NCBI GenBank assembly: GCA_963835595.1 | Contig: CAWIGL010000002.1 | Coordinates: 372,001-436,000, forward strand | DNA from: CAWEPK01 sp963835595 | GTDB taxonomy: Bacteria > Desulfobacterota > Syntrophorhabdia > Syntrophorhabdales > WCHB1-27 | DNA length: 64,000 bases | Direction: 5' to 3' | Part shown: piece by piece, positions 53,272 to 61,793 of the stretch | How the letters are laid out: the number at the start of each line of letters is the position of its first letter | How positions within the stretch are numbered: the stretch's first letter is position 1 | The notes under the pieces: generated by a model | The model's database searches: none | What the model was told of the DNA's origin: nothing | Seen by the model: only the letters and a program-made list of their open reading frames with translations | Translations under genes and position numbers: made by a program

Positions 53272-54379
53272 TTATATGCGCAGCACCCGAACCCGCTGCC
53301 CTGCGGCGACCCTCTCCGTCCCTTCCTCCAGCACTATGTAGCCGTCCGGCTCGGCGACGTACATCGCGCCGATGGCCGCCGGCTTGTCCTCTATCGAGAC
53401 AGGGATGAGCAGTATGGCGCCTGCCGGCTTTTCGACCCGGCCGGGCAAGGGCAGGAGGTACTCCGTCTGTCCGGTCGGCCGTCCCGCCAACGCCAGGAGG
53501 GCCGGCCTTACGAAAACCTCGTAGAGGGTCTGCACGGCCGTCGGCCTGCCGGGCAGGATAAAGAGGCATGTCTTGCCTTTCCTGCCGAAGGCCATCGTCT
53601 TGCCCGGTAGGATGGGGGCGGAGTCCAAAGGGAAGCGGAAGCCGAGCCGCCTGACCGCCTGCTTGGTAACGTCTCTTTTCCCTAGGGCCGTGCCGCCTGT
53701 CAGGATGACGAGGCGCGCCCCTGAGCCTGCCACTGCCTCCGCTATCTCCCCTTCGTCGTCGCCCGTCGTGTAGAGCCCCGCAGCTTCGCCCCCGTCCCTG
53801 CGGATGAGGCCGGCCAGGAGGAACTTGTTCGAGTCCGCTATGGTCCCTTTTTTAAGCTCGTCCCCCGTTGCGACGACGGCTACCTGCGGCTTGCCGAAGA
53901 CCCTGATCGTCTCGTGTCCGCCCTGCGCCAGCAGACCCATCGCTGCCGGCCCGATGACCTCCCCCCGGCGCGCGAGGGGCTGCCCTTTTTGACCCAGTCG
54001 CCTTTTCTTACGGTCTTTTGCTTGCCGGTCGCATCCTTGATCGTGACGACCTGCCCCTTTTCCGAGGCGTACTCCCTCGCCACGAACCGCGTCATGCGCG
54101 GGAAGCGTCCGCCGGTCGGGACAAAGAAGGCCTCCCCTGCCTTCAGGCCTGAAAGGCACGGGTCCGAGCGGCTCGAGCGATCCCTTCAGCAGGAATCGCT
54201 TCCCCGGCCCCTTGACTGCATAGCCGTCGAGGGACGACACGTCGAAGGGGGGCAGGTCCCGGCGGGCCGAGAGGGGACGGGAGACTACCCTCCCCAGGGC
54301 GTCGATGAGGGCTGACCCGTTCCTCGGGCATGGGGTCGATGTGCCGGGTGATGATGTCCAGAATAGCGGAGAGGGTCAT
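53272..54379 (-). pseudogene. moeA: Molybdopterin molybdenumtransferase MoeA, broken by three frameshifts
   Basis: The pieces join into a MoeA of about 369 residues. MTLSAILDIITRHIDPMPEE is followed by a shift near 54314 (an extra C) to LIDALGRVVSRPLSARRDLP and SSLDGYAVKGPGKRF. A second shift lies near 54165, giving SDPCLSGLKAGEAFFVPTGG and MTRFVAREYASEKGQVV. A third near 53985 gives GQPLARRGEVIGPAAMGLLA, VAVVATGDELKKG, VILTGGTALGKRD and FILPGRPTAVQTLYEVFVRP. All MoeA domains are recognisable. Because the window encodes four Mo enzymes, a functional Mo-insertion step is expected, which favours sequencing errors. It starts 28 bp after cysS. Confidence 0.82.
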
Positions 54380-54407
54380 GCGGCGGATGCCGTTATCGAG
54401 GCGCCCG

Positions 54408-55846
54408 TTATTTCTTGATCCTCCATCGCGTCCCCTGGGGGGTGTCGAGGAGGATGATGCCTTTTTCGAGAAGGCCGTTCCTTATCTCGTCCGCAGCCTT
54501 GTAGTCCGTCTTGCCGGCGCGCCTCCGTCCTTGCCCGGACCGCCTGCTCGACCGCCGATTCGTCGAGGCCGGCAGCGGCGAGGAAGCGGAGGGTCTCCCA
54601 GCGGGTGAACGCCTCCACGTCCTGCGTGAGGAGACCGAGCGTATGCGCGAGGCCGAGCAGGAGGTCCCTCCCTTTGACGATGAGGGGCAGGTTCGCCTCC
54701 CCGCCCTCGTCCATCATCCTGTTCAGGATGGTCGCGAGGTCGAAGATGGAGGAAAGGGCAAGGGCCGTGTTGAAGTCGTCATCCATGGCCGCGTAGAACC
54801 TTTTTTCGATGGCGTCGATCTCGGCGGCGTCGGCCTGCGCCCCGCCCGGAGGCGACTTTATCCCGGAGGCCCTCTCCAGCGTAGCGTAGAGCCGCTGGAG
54901 CGCGCTGTCCGCGTTATCTATCGCCTTTTCCGTATAATCGACGGGGTTGCGGTAGTGGGCCGACAGGAAGAAGAGGCGCAGCACCTCGGGATGGTATTGT
55001 TTCAGGAAGTCCTTGATGAGCAGGATATTGCCGAGGGATTTCGACATCTTCTCCCGGTCCATCGTCACGAACCCGTTGTGGACCCAGTAATTGACGAACC
55101 GGCGGCCGGTGGCGCACTCCGCCTGGGCCCGCTCGTTCTCGTGGTGCGGGAACATGAGGTCCTTGCCCCCGCCGTGCATGTCGAAGGGGTTGCCCAGGTA
55201 CTTGATGCTCATGGTCGAGCACTCGATGTGCCAGCCGGGCCTCCCCTTTCCGAAGGGGCTGTCCCAGGACGGCTCGCCGGGCTTCGACTCCTTCCAGAGG
55301 GCGAAATCGAGGGGGTCCTTCTTCCGCTCATCGACCTCCACGCGGGCGCCCGCGATCATCTCATCCGGCGTCCTGCCGGACAGCTCGCCGTATCCCTTAT
55401 GCTTCGCCACGGAGAAATAGACGCTGCCGCCTGCCTGGTAGGCGCAGCCTTTTCGGATAAGCTCCTCGATGAGGGCGATCATGTCCCCTATGTGCTCGGT
55501 AGCCCTAGGCTCGTAGGTGGGCGGCAGCACGCCGAGGGCGGCCATGTCCTCGCGGAAGGAGGCGATGTACGTCTCGGCTATCTCCTTCCAGTCGCGTTTC
55601 TCGGCTGTTGGCCCTGTTGATGATCTTGTCGTCGATGTCGGTGAAGTTCCTCACGTATTTGACGTCGAAGCCGGAGGTCCGCAGGTAGCGGGAGATGACG
55701 TCGAAGACGATGGCGCTGCGGGCGTGGCCGATATGGGAGTCGCTGTATACAGTGACCCCGCAGACGTAAAGCCTCGCCTGCCCTTGCTCGACGGGGACAA
55801 AGTCAGTTTTTTCGCGGGTAAGGGAGTTATAGATCCTGAGGGCCAC
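54408..55846 (-). pseudogene. cysS: Cysteinyl-tRNA synthetase, broken by two frameshifts
   Basis: Residues 1-80 (MALRIYNSLTREKTDFVPVE, YVCGVTVYSDSHIGHARSAI, NFTDIDDKIINRAN) carry the HIGH motif. Near 55608 one extra A shifts the frame. The next piece has the zinc and Cys-binding region, HNGFVTMDREKMSKSLGN (KMSKS near residue 267) and the DALR domain. Near 54526 another shift leads to KTDYKAADEIRNGLLEKGII and TPQGTRWRIKK with a stop at 54410-54408. Restored length is about 480, normal for CysRS. An essential gene, so these shifts are most likely sequence errors. Confidence 0.87.
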
Positions 55847-55996
55847 TTATTTATATTCTTATCACAGTAGCCCCCGCCTGTCAAAATTTATATTTTCCCG
55901 GAGGTTCCCCACTTTGCCCGGCAGGGGGGGTTGCGAGGGGGAGGGATCTCCGCTTATGTTTTTGACAACTACGGGGGAAATGGTTATCCTTATTAT

Positions 55997-56985
55997 GTGG
56001 GAGAGTTCAGAAAGGACGCCCTGACGGGCAACTGGGTCGTCGTCGGGGTCAAGAAGGTCAAAGCGCAGGAGACGGGCGTCTGTCCTTTCTGCCCCGGCAA
56101 CGAGCATCTGACCCCTCCGTCCATAAGGGAGATACGGGACGGCCACGGGGCCTGGCTCGCTGCGGGCTTTTCCCGCGCCAAACCCCATATTTCAGATAGA
56201 AGCAAGGGAGAGACAAGAGGGCGGAAGGGTTCTACGACAAGATGGGGACCCTCGGGGCCCACGAGATCATCGTGGAGGAGAGGTCCCACTCGAAGACCTT
56301 TTCGACGTTCGAGCCGGCCGAGGTGCTGCGCGTCATCGACATGTACTCGGAGCGCATCCTCGACCTGAAGAAGGACAAGCGGTTCAAATACGTCCAGATT
56401 TACAAGAACCACGGAGAGATAACGGGCTCTTACATCGCTCACCCCCACTCGCACGTGCTCGCGACGCCCATCGTGCCCCATCAGTTGTTCATGGAGCTCG
56501 AGAACTCAAGGAACCACTACCTGCAAAAGGAAAGGTGCCTCCTGTGCGACGTGGTGAGCCAGGAGCTGAGGCAGGACAGGCGCGTAGTGATTGCGAGCAG
56601 CCATTTCCTTGCAGTTTGCCCCTTCGGGTCGCGCATGGCCTTCGAGGTATGGATCATCCCCCGGCGGCACGGCGCTGCCTTCGAATCATGGCAGGACGAG
56701 GACTTAAGACGCGAGTTCGCCGACATCTACCTCGACACAATGAGGCGCATAGAAAAGGTCAGGGATTCCTATTCCGTAGTAGTCCATACCTCCCCGAATA
56801 CGGACCCAGGCCGGTTCGGCGAGCGGGGCCCGCAGGTGGACGACTATTTCCATTGGCACGTGGAGATACTGCCGAGGACATATTCGCAGTACAAGCGCGA
56901 GGACGAGTTCTATACGGTTCCCATTATGCCCGAAGAAGCGGCGGTCATACTGAAGAGCGACAAAACATTAGGGGGGAGCGGATGA
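55997..56985 (+). pseudogene. galT: Galactose-1-phosphate uridylyltransferase, broken by two frameshifts
   Basis: VGEFRKDALTGNWVVVG from a GTG at 55997 is a GalT opening; an open frame continues upstream to 55931. CPFCPGNEHLTPPSIREI holds the Cys-x-x-Cys zinc site. Extra bases near 56155 and 56218 shift the frame twice, reconnecting FPAPNPIFQIEARERQEG with AEGFYDKMGTLGAHEIIVEE. The active-site motif is GSYIAHPHSHVLATP (HPHSH). A second half-domain with RCLLCDVVSQE and DDYFHWHVEILPR completes it. Restored length is about 329 residues. Confidence 0.82.
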
Positions 56986-57074
56986 GATCGGCCGTGCACC
57001 GGCTCGGGTTCGGGCTTTCGGTGCTTTTCGGGGTGGTCATGGCCTTCTTGGGCGTCTTGCGAGTCCTCACATAG
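56982..57074 (+). CDS. Possible 30-residue single-span membrane peptide
   Basis: An ATG overlapping the galT stop (ATGA), preceded by GGGGGGAG, opens a frame of 30 codons. It has a basic N-terminus (MRSAVHRLG) and one hydrophobic helix (GLSVLFGVVMAFLGVLRVLT). It is too short to assign. The strong coupled ribosome site is the main support. Confidence 0.4.
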   Translation: MRSAVHRLGFGLSVLFGVVMAFLGVLRVLT

Positions 57075-57199
57075 ATAAAACGTATGCTCCGGCTCGCGCC
57101 TCCACGACTCCTATCCATCCACGAAAATCTCTCCGGCCCCCTTTTTTCCTTCCGTTTCCGTCCCCCGGTCCGAACATTGAAAAATATTTAAGAATACTC

Positions 57200-57230
57200 T
57201 TGACAATTACTCCTCGAACAATGATATCAT
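57200..57230 (+). promoter_or_regulatory. Promoter of the nrd operon
   Basis: TTGACA at 57200-57205, with -10 candidates GATATC (17-bp spacer) or TATCAT (57225-57230, 19-bp spacer). It is followed at once by the NrdR boxes. Confidence 0.6.
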
Positions 57231-57239
57231 AGCATCATG

Positions 57240-57286
57240 ACACAATATATAGTATCAGCCGAACCCCTTGTCCCAATATATAGTCA
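57240..57286 (+). promoter_or_regulatory. Tandem NrdR boxes
   Basis: Box 1 is ACACAATATATAGTAT (57240-57255) and box 2 is TCCCAATATATAGTCA (57271-57286). Both carry the CAATATATAG core of the 16-bp NrdR consensus. Starts are 31 bp apart, three helical turns, as is usual for NrdR. They overlap or directly follow the expected transcription start, so NrdR-dATP should repress nrdD. No nrdR gene is in the window. Confidence 0.82.
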
Positions 57287-57334
57287 TTTTAGCCATTTAT
57301 CGTTAGTCATACCGAGCTGAGCAAAAGGAGGATC

Positions 57335-59419
57335 ATGGAGACGACCGATCTGAATCTTTTCGTCCGCACGTCGGAAGAGACCATCTCGGACTGGGACCGG
57401 TCCAGAATAGTGGACGCTCTCATGCGGGAGACGATGATCGACCAGGATACGGCCGTATCGATCAGCAGGGGTGTGGAAGAACTGATTATGAAGTCGGGCA
57501 TCAAGGTGGTGACTGCGCCCCTCATCAGGGAGCTGGTCAACGCCAGGCTGATCGAGAAGGGTCTGGAGGCGCCCCGGAGGATGCATACCAGGCTCGGTAT
57601 GCCTATCTTCGACGTGAGCAACCTGATCCTTCACCAGAACAAAGAGAACGCAAACGTCCCCCACGGGCCTGAGGCGACGAACCTTACCCTGGCCGAGAGG
57701 ATCAAGAAGGAGTATGCCCTTTTGTCCGTTTTCTCCCAGGACGTAGCCGATGCCCACATGAACGGCGACATCCACCTCCATGACCTCGGCTTTATAGACA
57801 GGCCGTATTGCAGCGGCCAGTCCCTCGAATATATCAAGAAGTTCGGCCTCAACCTCCCCCATTCGCTCTCCATGGCGAAGCCGGCGAAGCACCCCGAGGT
57901 CCTGCTGGCCCATCTCGTAAAATTCGCGGCCGCCCTCCAGAGCAATTTCGCCGGGGCCATCGGCTGGGACGCCATCAACATCTTCTTTGCGCCGTACCTG
58001 GAAGGGATGAGCGACGACGACGTAAAGCAGCTTGCGCAGATGCTCATCTTCGAGTTCTCCCAGCAGGCGGTGGCAAGAGGGGGGCAGGCGATCTTCACCG
58101 ACGTCAACCTGTACTGGGAGATACCGAAGCATTTCGTCGACGTCCCCGCCATAGGCCCATCGGGCGGCTTCACGGGCAAGACATACGGGCAGTACGAGAA
58201 AGAGGCGCAGCGGTTCGTCTGGAAGCTCTTCGAGGTTTTCAAGGAGGGGGACGGCGCCGGGCGCCCGTTCTTCTTCCCGAAGCCCCTCGTCCATATCACG
58301 GAGAAATTCTTCAAGACGGATGGGTGCAAGGACTTCCTGGACCATATATCGGATGTCGCCTCCGACAAGGGTAATACGTACTTCGTCTTCGACAGGGGGG
58401 AGACGGCCAAGATATCGGAGTGCTGCCGCCTGAGCTTCAAGCTGGACGAATTCGACCTCCTGGACGCGAAGGAGCCGTGGCGCATGCGCTATTGCGCCCT
58501 GCAGAACGTGTCGCTCAACCTCCCGCGCCTCGCCTACATGGCAAAGGGGGACGACACGCGCCTTTTCAACCTCATCACCGAGCGGTTCATGCTCGCGGTA
58601 AAGGCCCACAAAGAGAAGCGGAACTTCATAGAAAAGCTCCTCTCTGCGGGTGAAGACGGCCCCCTCTCGCTTTTGACGATGAACCGCGACGGCATGCCGT
58701 ACCTCAGGATGAACCGGGCCTCGCACCTCGTGGGGATGGTTGGCCTCAACGAGATGGTGCAGGTACACTCCGGCGAGGAGATGCACGAGTCGAAGAAGGC
58801 GCTCAAGCTGGGCCTGAAGATCATAGCCCACCTGAAGCTGCAGGCCGACAGGGTGAGGGCGCAGGAGAACATGCGGCTGGTCCTGGAGCAGACCCCGGCG
58901 GAGAGCACCAGCTACCGGTTCGCGAAGCTCGACCTCCATTACCACTCCCCCGCTTCGGGAAGGGCCGTGAAAGGCGACGTGTCATCCGGCGAGGTCTACT
59001 ACACGAACTCCACCCACCTGAACGTCTCTGCGCCGATGAACCCTATCGAGAGGGTGACGAGCGAGGGCCTGTTCCATCCGCTGATCGAGGCGGGCTCCAT
59101 CTCCCACGTCTGGATGGGCGAGTCGATGCCTTCAAAAGGGGCCATCGCAGACTTCGTAACCAAGACCTTCAGGTACACGTTGAACGACCAGATCGCATTT
59201 TCGCCGGAGTTCACCGTCTGCAACGCGTGCAGCAGGACGTCGCGCGGGCTTGCGGACGCGTGTCCTCACTGCCACTCGCTGGATGTAGACGGGATCACCA
59301 GGATCACCGGTTATTTCACCAAGGTATCGAGCTGGAACAAGGGCAAGCTGGGGGAGCTCCGCGACCGTTACCGCAACGGACAGTTCTTCGCGGTGAATGA
59401 AGAGAGGAAGGCGGTATAA
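57335..59419 (+). CDS. nrdD: Anaerobic (class III) ribonucleoside-triphosphate reductase
   Basis: 694 residues. An ATP-cone lies at about 5-95. The barrel has HLHDLGFIDRPYCSGQSLEY, and AKISECCRLSFKLDEF (near 363-378) holds the likely thiyl-radical cysteine. The zinc site is CNACSRTSRGLADACPHC (about 630-647). The glycyl-radical glycine lies in ITRITGYFTK near 657-666. It makes dNTPs without oxygen. The start is set by AAAAGGAGG upstream. The redoxin gene at 60011 and NrdG at 60228 are its partners, which suggests a thiol-redoxin rather than formate as reductant. Confidence 0.95.
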   Translation: METTDLNLFVRTSEETISDWDRSRIVDALMRETMIDQDTAVSISRGVEELIMKSGIKVVTAPLIRELVNARLIEKGLEAPRRMHTRLGMPIFDVSNLILHQNKENANVPHGPEATNLTLAERIKKEYALLSVFSQDVADAHMNGDIHLHDLGFIDRPYCSGQSLEYIKKFGLNLPHSLSMAKPAKHPEVLLAHLVKFAAALQSNFAGAIGWDAINIFFAPYLEGMSDDDVKQLAQMLIFEFSQQAVARGGQAIFTDVNLYWEIPKHFVDVPAIGPSGGFTGKTYGQYEKEAQRFVWKLFEVFKEGDGAGRPFFFPKPLVHITEKFFKTDGCKDFLDHISDVASDKGNTYFVFDRGETAKISECCRLSFKLDEFDLLDAKEPWRMRYCALQNVSLNLPRLAYMAKGDDTRLFNLITERFMLAVKAHKEKRNFIEKLLSAGEDGPLSLLTMNRDGMPYLRMNRASHLVGMVGLNEMVQVHSGEEMHESKKALKLGLKIIAHLKLQADRVRAQENMRLVLEQTPAESTSYRFAKLDLHYHSPASGRAVKGDVSSGEVYYTNSTHLNVSAPMNPIERVTSEGLFHPLIEAGSISHVWMGESMPSKGAIADFVTKTFRYTLNDQIAFSPEFTVCNACSRTSRGLADACPHCHSLDVDGITRITGYFTKVSSWNKGKLGELRDRYRNGQFFAVNEERKAV

Positions 59420-59530
59420 CTGCTTGCCTGATAATGACATCGGGAAGTCTTTTTGTCTTTCTGAGCGGGGACGACCCGCAAGCGGGCACCCCGATGCGGC
59501 TGATGCCGGTGGAGGGGGCGCTGAGCCCAG

Positions 59531-59854
59531 GTAGTATAAAGCAAGCGTATGCGCAGCGCTGAGCGGGGAGGCTCCATCCGGCTTTGCCGGTGGAGGGGGC
59601 GCTGAGCCCAGGTAGTATAAAGCAAGCGTATGCGCAGCGCTGAGCGGGGAGGCTCCATCCGGCTTTGCCGGTGGAGGGGGCGCTGAGCCCCGGTAGTATA
59701 AAGCAAGCGTATGCGCAGCGCTGAGCGGGGAGGCTCCATCCGGTTTTGCCGGTGGAGGGGGCGCTGAGCCCCGGTAGTATAAAGCAAGCGTATGCGCAGC
59801 GCTGAGCGGGGAGGCTCCATCCGGTTTTGCCGGTGGAGGGGGCGCTGAGCCCCC
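59531..59854. repeat. Four tandem 81-bp repeats, with a related hairpin family
   Basis: Units begin at 59531, 59612, 59693 and 59774, each GTAGTATAAAGCAAGCGTAT plus a GC-rich part. That part contains a CATCCGGCTTTGCCGGTG-type hairpin and GGAGGGGGCGCTGAGCCC. A partial unit precedes them (59498-59530). The last unit ends CCCCCAATGATAGCC, like the inner part of the palindrome-ended elements at 11970 and 31887. Because 81 is divisible by 3, several frames stay open here; these are not genes. Confidence 0.88.
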
Positions 59855-59870
59855 AATGATAGCCGCTCCT

Positions 59871-59923
59871 CCGACCACGGCCGCAATTGTATGAGTGACA
59901 ATTGCGGCAACTGCGGGTGGTCG
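59871..59923. other. Long imperfect hairpin between nrdD and the redoxin gene
   Basis: CCGACCAC and CCGCAATTGT pair with ACAATTGCGG and GTGGTCGG, with a 7-nt loop and one internal bulge. It lies just beyond the tandem repeats and may be the end of the inserted element, or act as a processing or partial termination site within the operon. Confidence 0.55.
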
Positions 59924-60010
59924 GCAATCGGCAAGGTTCGTAGTGGAGATAATGTACATGTGGCACGTTACTAGCCGGCAGACAAGGGGAAAATTCAAGC
60001 GAGGAAAAGC

Positions 60011-60274
60011 ATGGGAGTGGTAAAGATTTTTTACAAAGACGATTGTCCGAAGTGTCCTCTGGCGAAACAACTGGGCAGCCAATTGGAGGAGAGGAATGTC
60101 AACGTCCTCACCTACAATGTGGGGACGGCCGACGGTTTGGCCGAGGCGAGCTTTTACAGCGTCATGTCCCTGCCCACGGTCCTGGTGGAGGATGCGCTGG
60201 AAAACGGCGTAGGAGAATGGAGGGGCGATGTCCCCAGGGTTGAAGAAGTACTCACTGCCGTTCACTCCGCCTGA
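60011..60274 (+). CDS. NrdH-like redoxin/glutaredoxin-like protein
   Basis: 87 residues of the thioredoxin fold. IFYKDDCPKCPLAKQLGSQL has a CPKC active site (Cys near 13 and 16) and VMSLPTVLVED the cis-proline. Placed between nrdD and nrdG, with nrdG starting inside its last codons. The likely role is thiol reduction of the class III reductase. Confidence 0.82.
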   Translation: MGVVKIFYKDDCPKCPLAKQLGSQLEERNVNVLTYNVGTADGLAEASFYSVMSLPTVLVEDALENGVGEWRGDVPRVEEVLTAVHSA

Positions 60275-60980
60275 TTTTCCGGTTAAGGGCTTTATAGAGA
60301 CGAGCTTCATCGACTGGAAGTCGCACCTCGCCTCGGTGCTCTTTTCCGGCGGCTGCAATTTCAGGTGTCCTTTCTGCCACAACAGGGACCTGGTTCTCCG
60401 CCCCGAGTCGCTGCAGGACGTGCCGTTCGAGCACATCCTGGGCAGGCTCCAGAAGTTCCGGAAGTGGATCGACCGGGTCGTGGTCACCGGCGGTGAGCCT
60501 ACCATACACAAAGGGCTGCCCAATGCCCTCGAAGTGCTGAAGGGCCGAGGCGTTCACGTGAAGCTCGACACGAACGGGTCGCGGCCGGACGTCGTCAAGG
60601 CGCTCGTCGGCGCGGGACTCGTCGATTATATCGCCATGGACATGAAGGGTCCCCTCGCCTCATACGACAGATGGTGCGGATGCGGCGTCGATAAGGGAAA
60701 GATCAGGGAAAGCATCGATTTTATCCTCGAAGGGAGGGTCGATTACGAGTTCAGGATGACGCTGGTGCCGTTCCTCCACAGAGAGCAGGACGCCTTGCAG
60801 GCGGCAGCGGAGCTCGGACCTGCCCGGAGGTTCTTCGTGCAGGAGTTCGTCCCGAGAGAGACACTCAACGAGAAATACGCGAGCGTGCAGCCCTTCCCGC
60901 CTGAAAAAATGCGCGCCGTCAGGGAAAAGGTCGCCGGTATCCTGCAAAATGCCCCTGTCCGTAGTAGCATACACGAGTGA
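60228..60980 (+). CDS. nrdG: Anaerobic ribonucleoside-triphosphate reductase activating protein (radical SAM)
   Basis: 250 residues. The radical-SAM cluster motif CNFRCPFCHN lies near 43-52. VVVTGGEPTIHKGLPNALEV is the SAM-binding GGEP segment near 84-103, and VDYIAMDMKGPL lies near 131-142. It matches the longer NrdG2-type activase. It generates the glycyl radical on NrdD. It starts 47 bp inside the redoxin gene, with GGAGGGGCG before the ATG. Confidence 0.92.
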   Translation: MSPGLKKYSLPFTPPDFPVKGFIETSFIDWKSHLASVLFSGGCNFRCPFCHNRDLVLRPESLQDVPFEHILGRLQKFRKWIDRVVVTGGEPTIHKGLPNALEVLKGRGVHVKLDTNGSRPDVVKALVGAGLVDYIAMDMKGPLASYDRWCGCGVDKGKIRESIDFILEGRVDYEFRMTLVPFLHREQDALQAAAELGPARRFFVQEFVPRETLNEKYASVQPFPPEKMRAVREKVAGILQNAPVRSSIHE

Positions 60981-61630
60981 CGAATCCTACGCCGGCCTTG
61001 CAGCCCGGCTCAAGGAAAGGTTCGAGGACCGCAAGATAAAACCCTATACGCTCTCCTTCCCCCACAAGCAGCCAACGGGGGACGTCCGTTTCCGGGCGAC
61101 GGAGCTTGCCCCGGGCGCACTTATGCCGCTGCTCGCGGATATAGTGGAAAAGAAAGCGGGCACCCTCGCGTCGCCTGCCGACGGGGAGGTAAGGCGGGCC
61201 GCCTACGGGGAGATCTTCGCGGGACGCAGACAGGTCGAAGAGAACCCTTACCGTCCAATACGCCACGCCGGTGATAATCCCGGTCATGGGGGAGCGCGTC
61301 CCTTTTCCCGTCATCCCTGCCGTCTTTCAGAGGTACGGGGAGGTATGGGACGCATTTTCCGACGTCCGTCTGCCCCGGCCCGCTGTCGAGGCAGCGGCCT
61401 TCGTGCGCGTGGCAGACTTCAAGATCTCCTGCGCAGCCACCCCTTTCGGGACGGGCAGCCAGGGCTGGGTCACGCTGGAGATGGAGAAAGGGCGCACCGA
61501 AGAGGAGATCGGCCTTCTGAACGCGCTGGTCGATTTCGCCTTCTACTGCGGCACCGGCGTCCATACCGAAGAGGGACTGGGCCAGACGAAAAAAGCAGGC
61601 CCCCGCCGCCCCTCAATCGACCGGCGTTAA
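60949..61630 (+). pseudogene. cas6: Cas6-like CRISPR RNA endoribonuclease, broken by one frameshift
   Basis: The first piece starts at 60949 inside nrdG (MPLSVVAYTSDESYAGLAAR) and has IKPYTLSFPHKQPTGDVRFR. Near 61249 a loss of two bases (or gain of one) must be repaired to join NPY to TVQYATPVIIPVMGERVPFP, typical of the Cas6 middle. The C-terminal piece has GSQGWVTLEMEKG and LLNALVDFAFYCGTGVHTEE followed by GLGQTKK, very close to the Cas6 glycine-rich signature. Restored length is about 227 residues, usual for Cas6. No CRISPR array or other cas gene was seen. Confidence 0.65.
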
Positions 61631-61642
61631 AACGCGCCGCCG

Positions 61643-61663
61643 CTCTTCCCCGTAGAGGAAGAG
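61643..61663. other. Small hairpin after the Cas6-like gene
   Basis: CTCTTCC and GGAAGAG with a 7-nt loop, 12 bp after the stop. There is no T-run. It could close the nrd transcript. Confidence 0.3.
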
Positions 61664-61793
61664 GGAGCACGTGCCCCCCTTCCCGGCGCCGTCCCGGCAT
61701 GACCGGCGTTGACAAGGGGCGAACAGCGGTTTTCACGGAAATTTGGAAAAAGAACCGGACCATCGCCCCGGCACTATAAATGCGGGCCGCCGG

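Noticed and set aside
53272..56985. Cluster of true pseudogenes (moeA, cysS, galT)
   Set aside because: cysS is normally essential and all three proteins are fully conserved on both sides of one-base shifts, so sequence error is preferred over decay, although the type field marks them as broken in this sequence.
57284..58945. A 553-codon open frame antisense to nrdD
   Set aside because: It is a high-GC shadow of nrdD; the plus-strand NrdD has every expected motif.
59498..59854. Possible CRISPR array next to the Cas6-like gene
   Set aside because: The 81-bp units are contiguous and nearly identical throughout; there are no variable spacers, so it is a plain tandem repeat.
59132..60523. A 463-codon minus-strand open frame with 27-residue repeats rich in proline
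   Set aside because: It arises because the 81-bp repeats are divisible by three; it runs antisense to nrdD, the redoxin gene and nrdG, and has no ribosome site or known domain.
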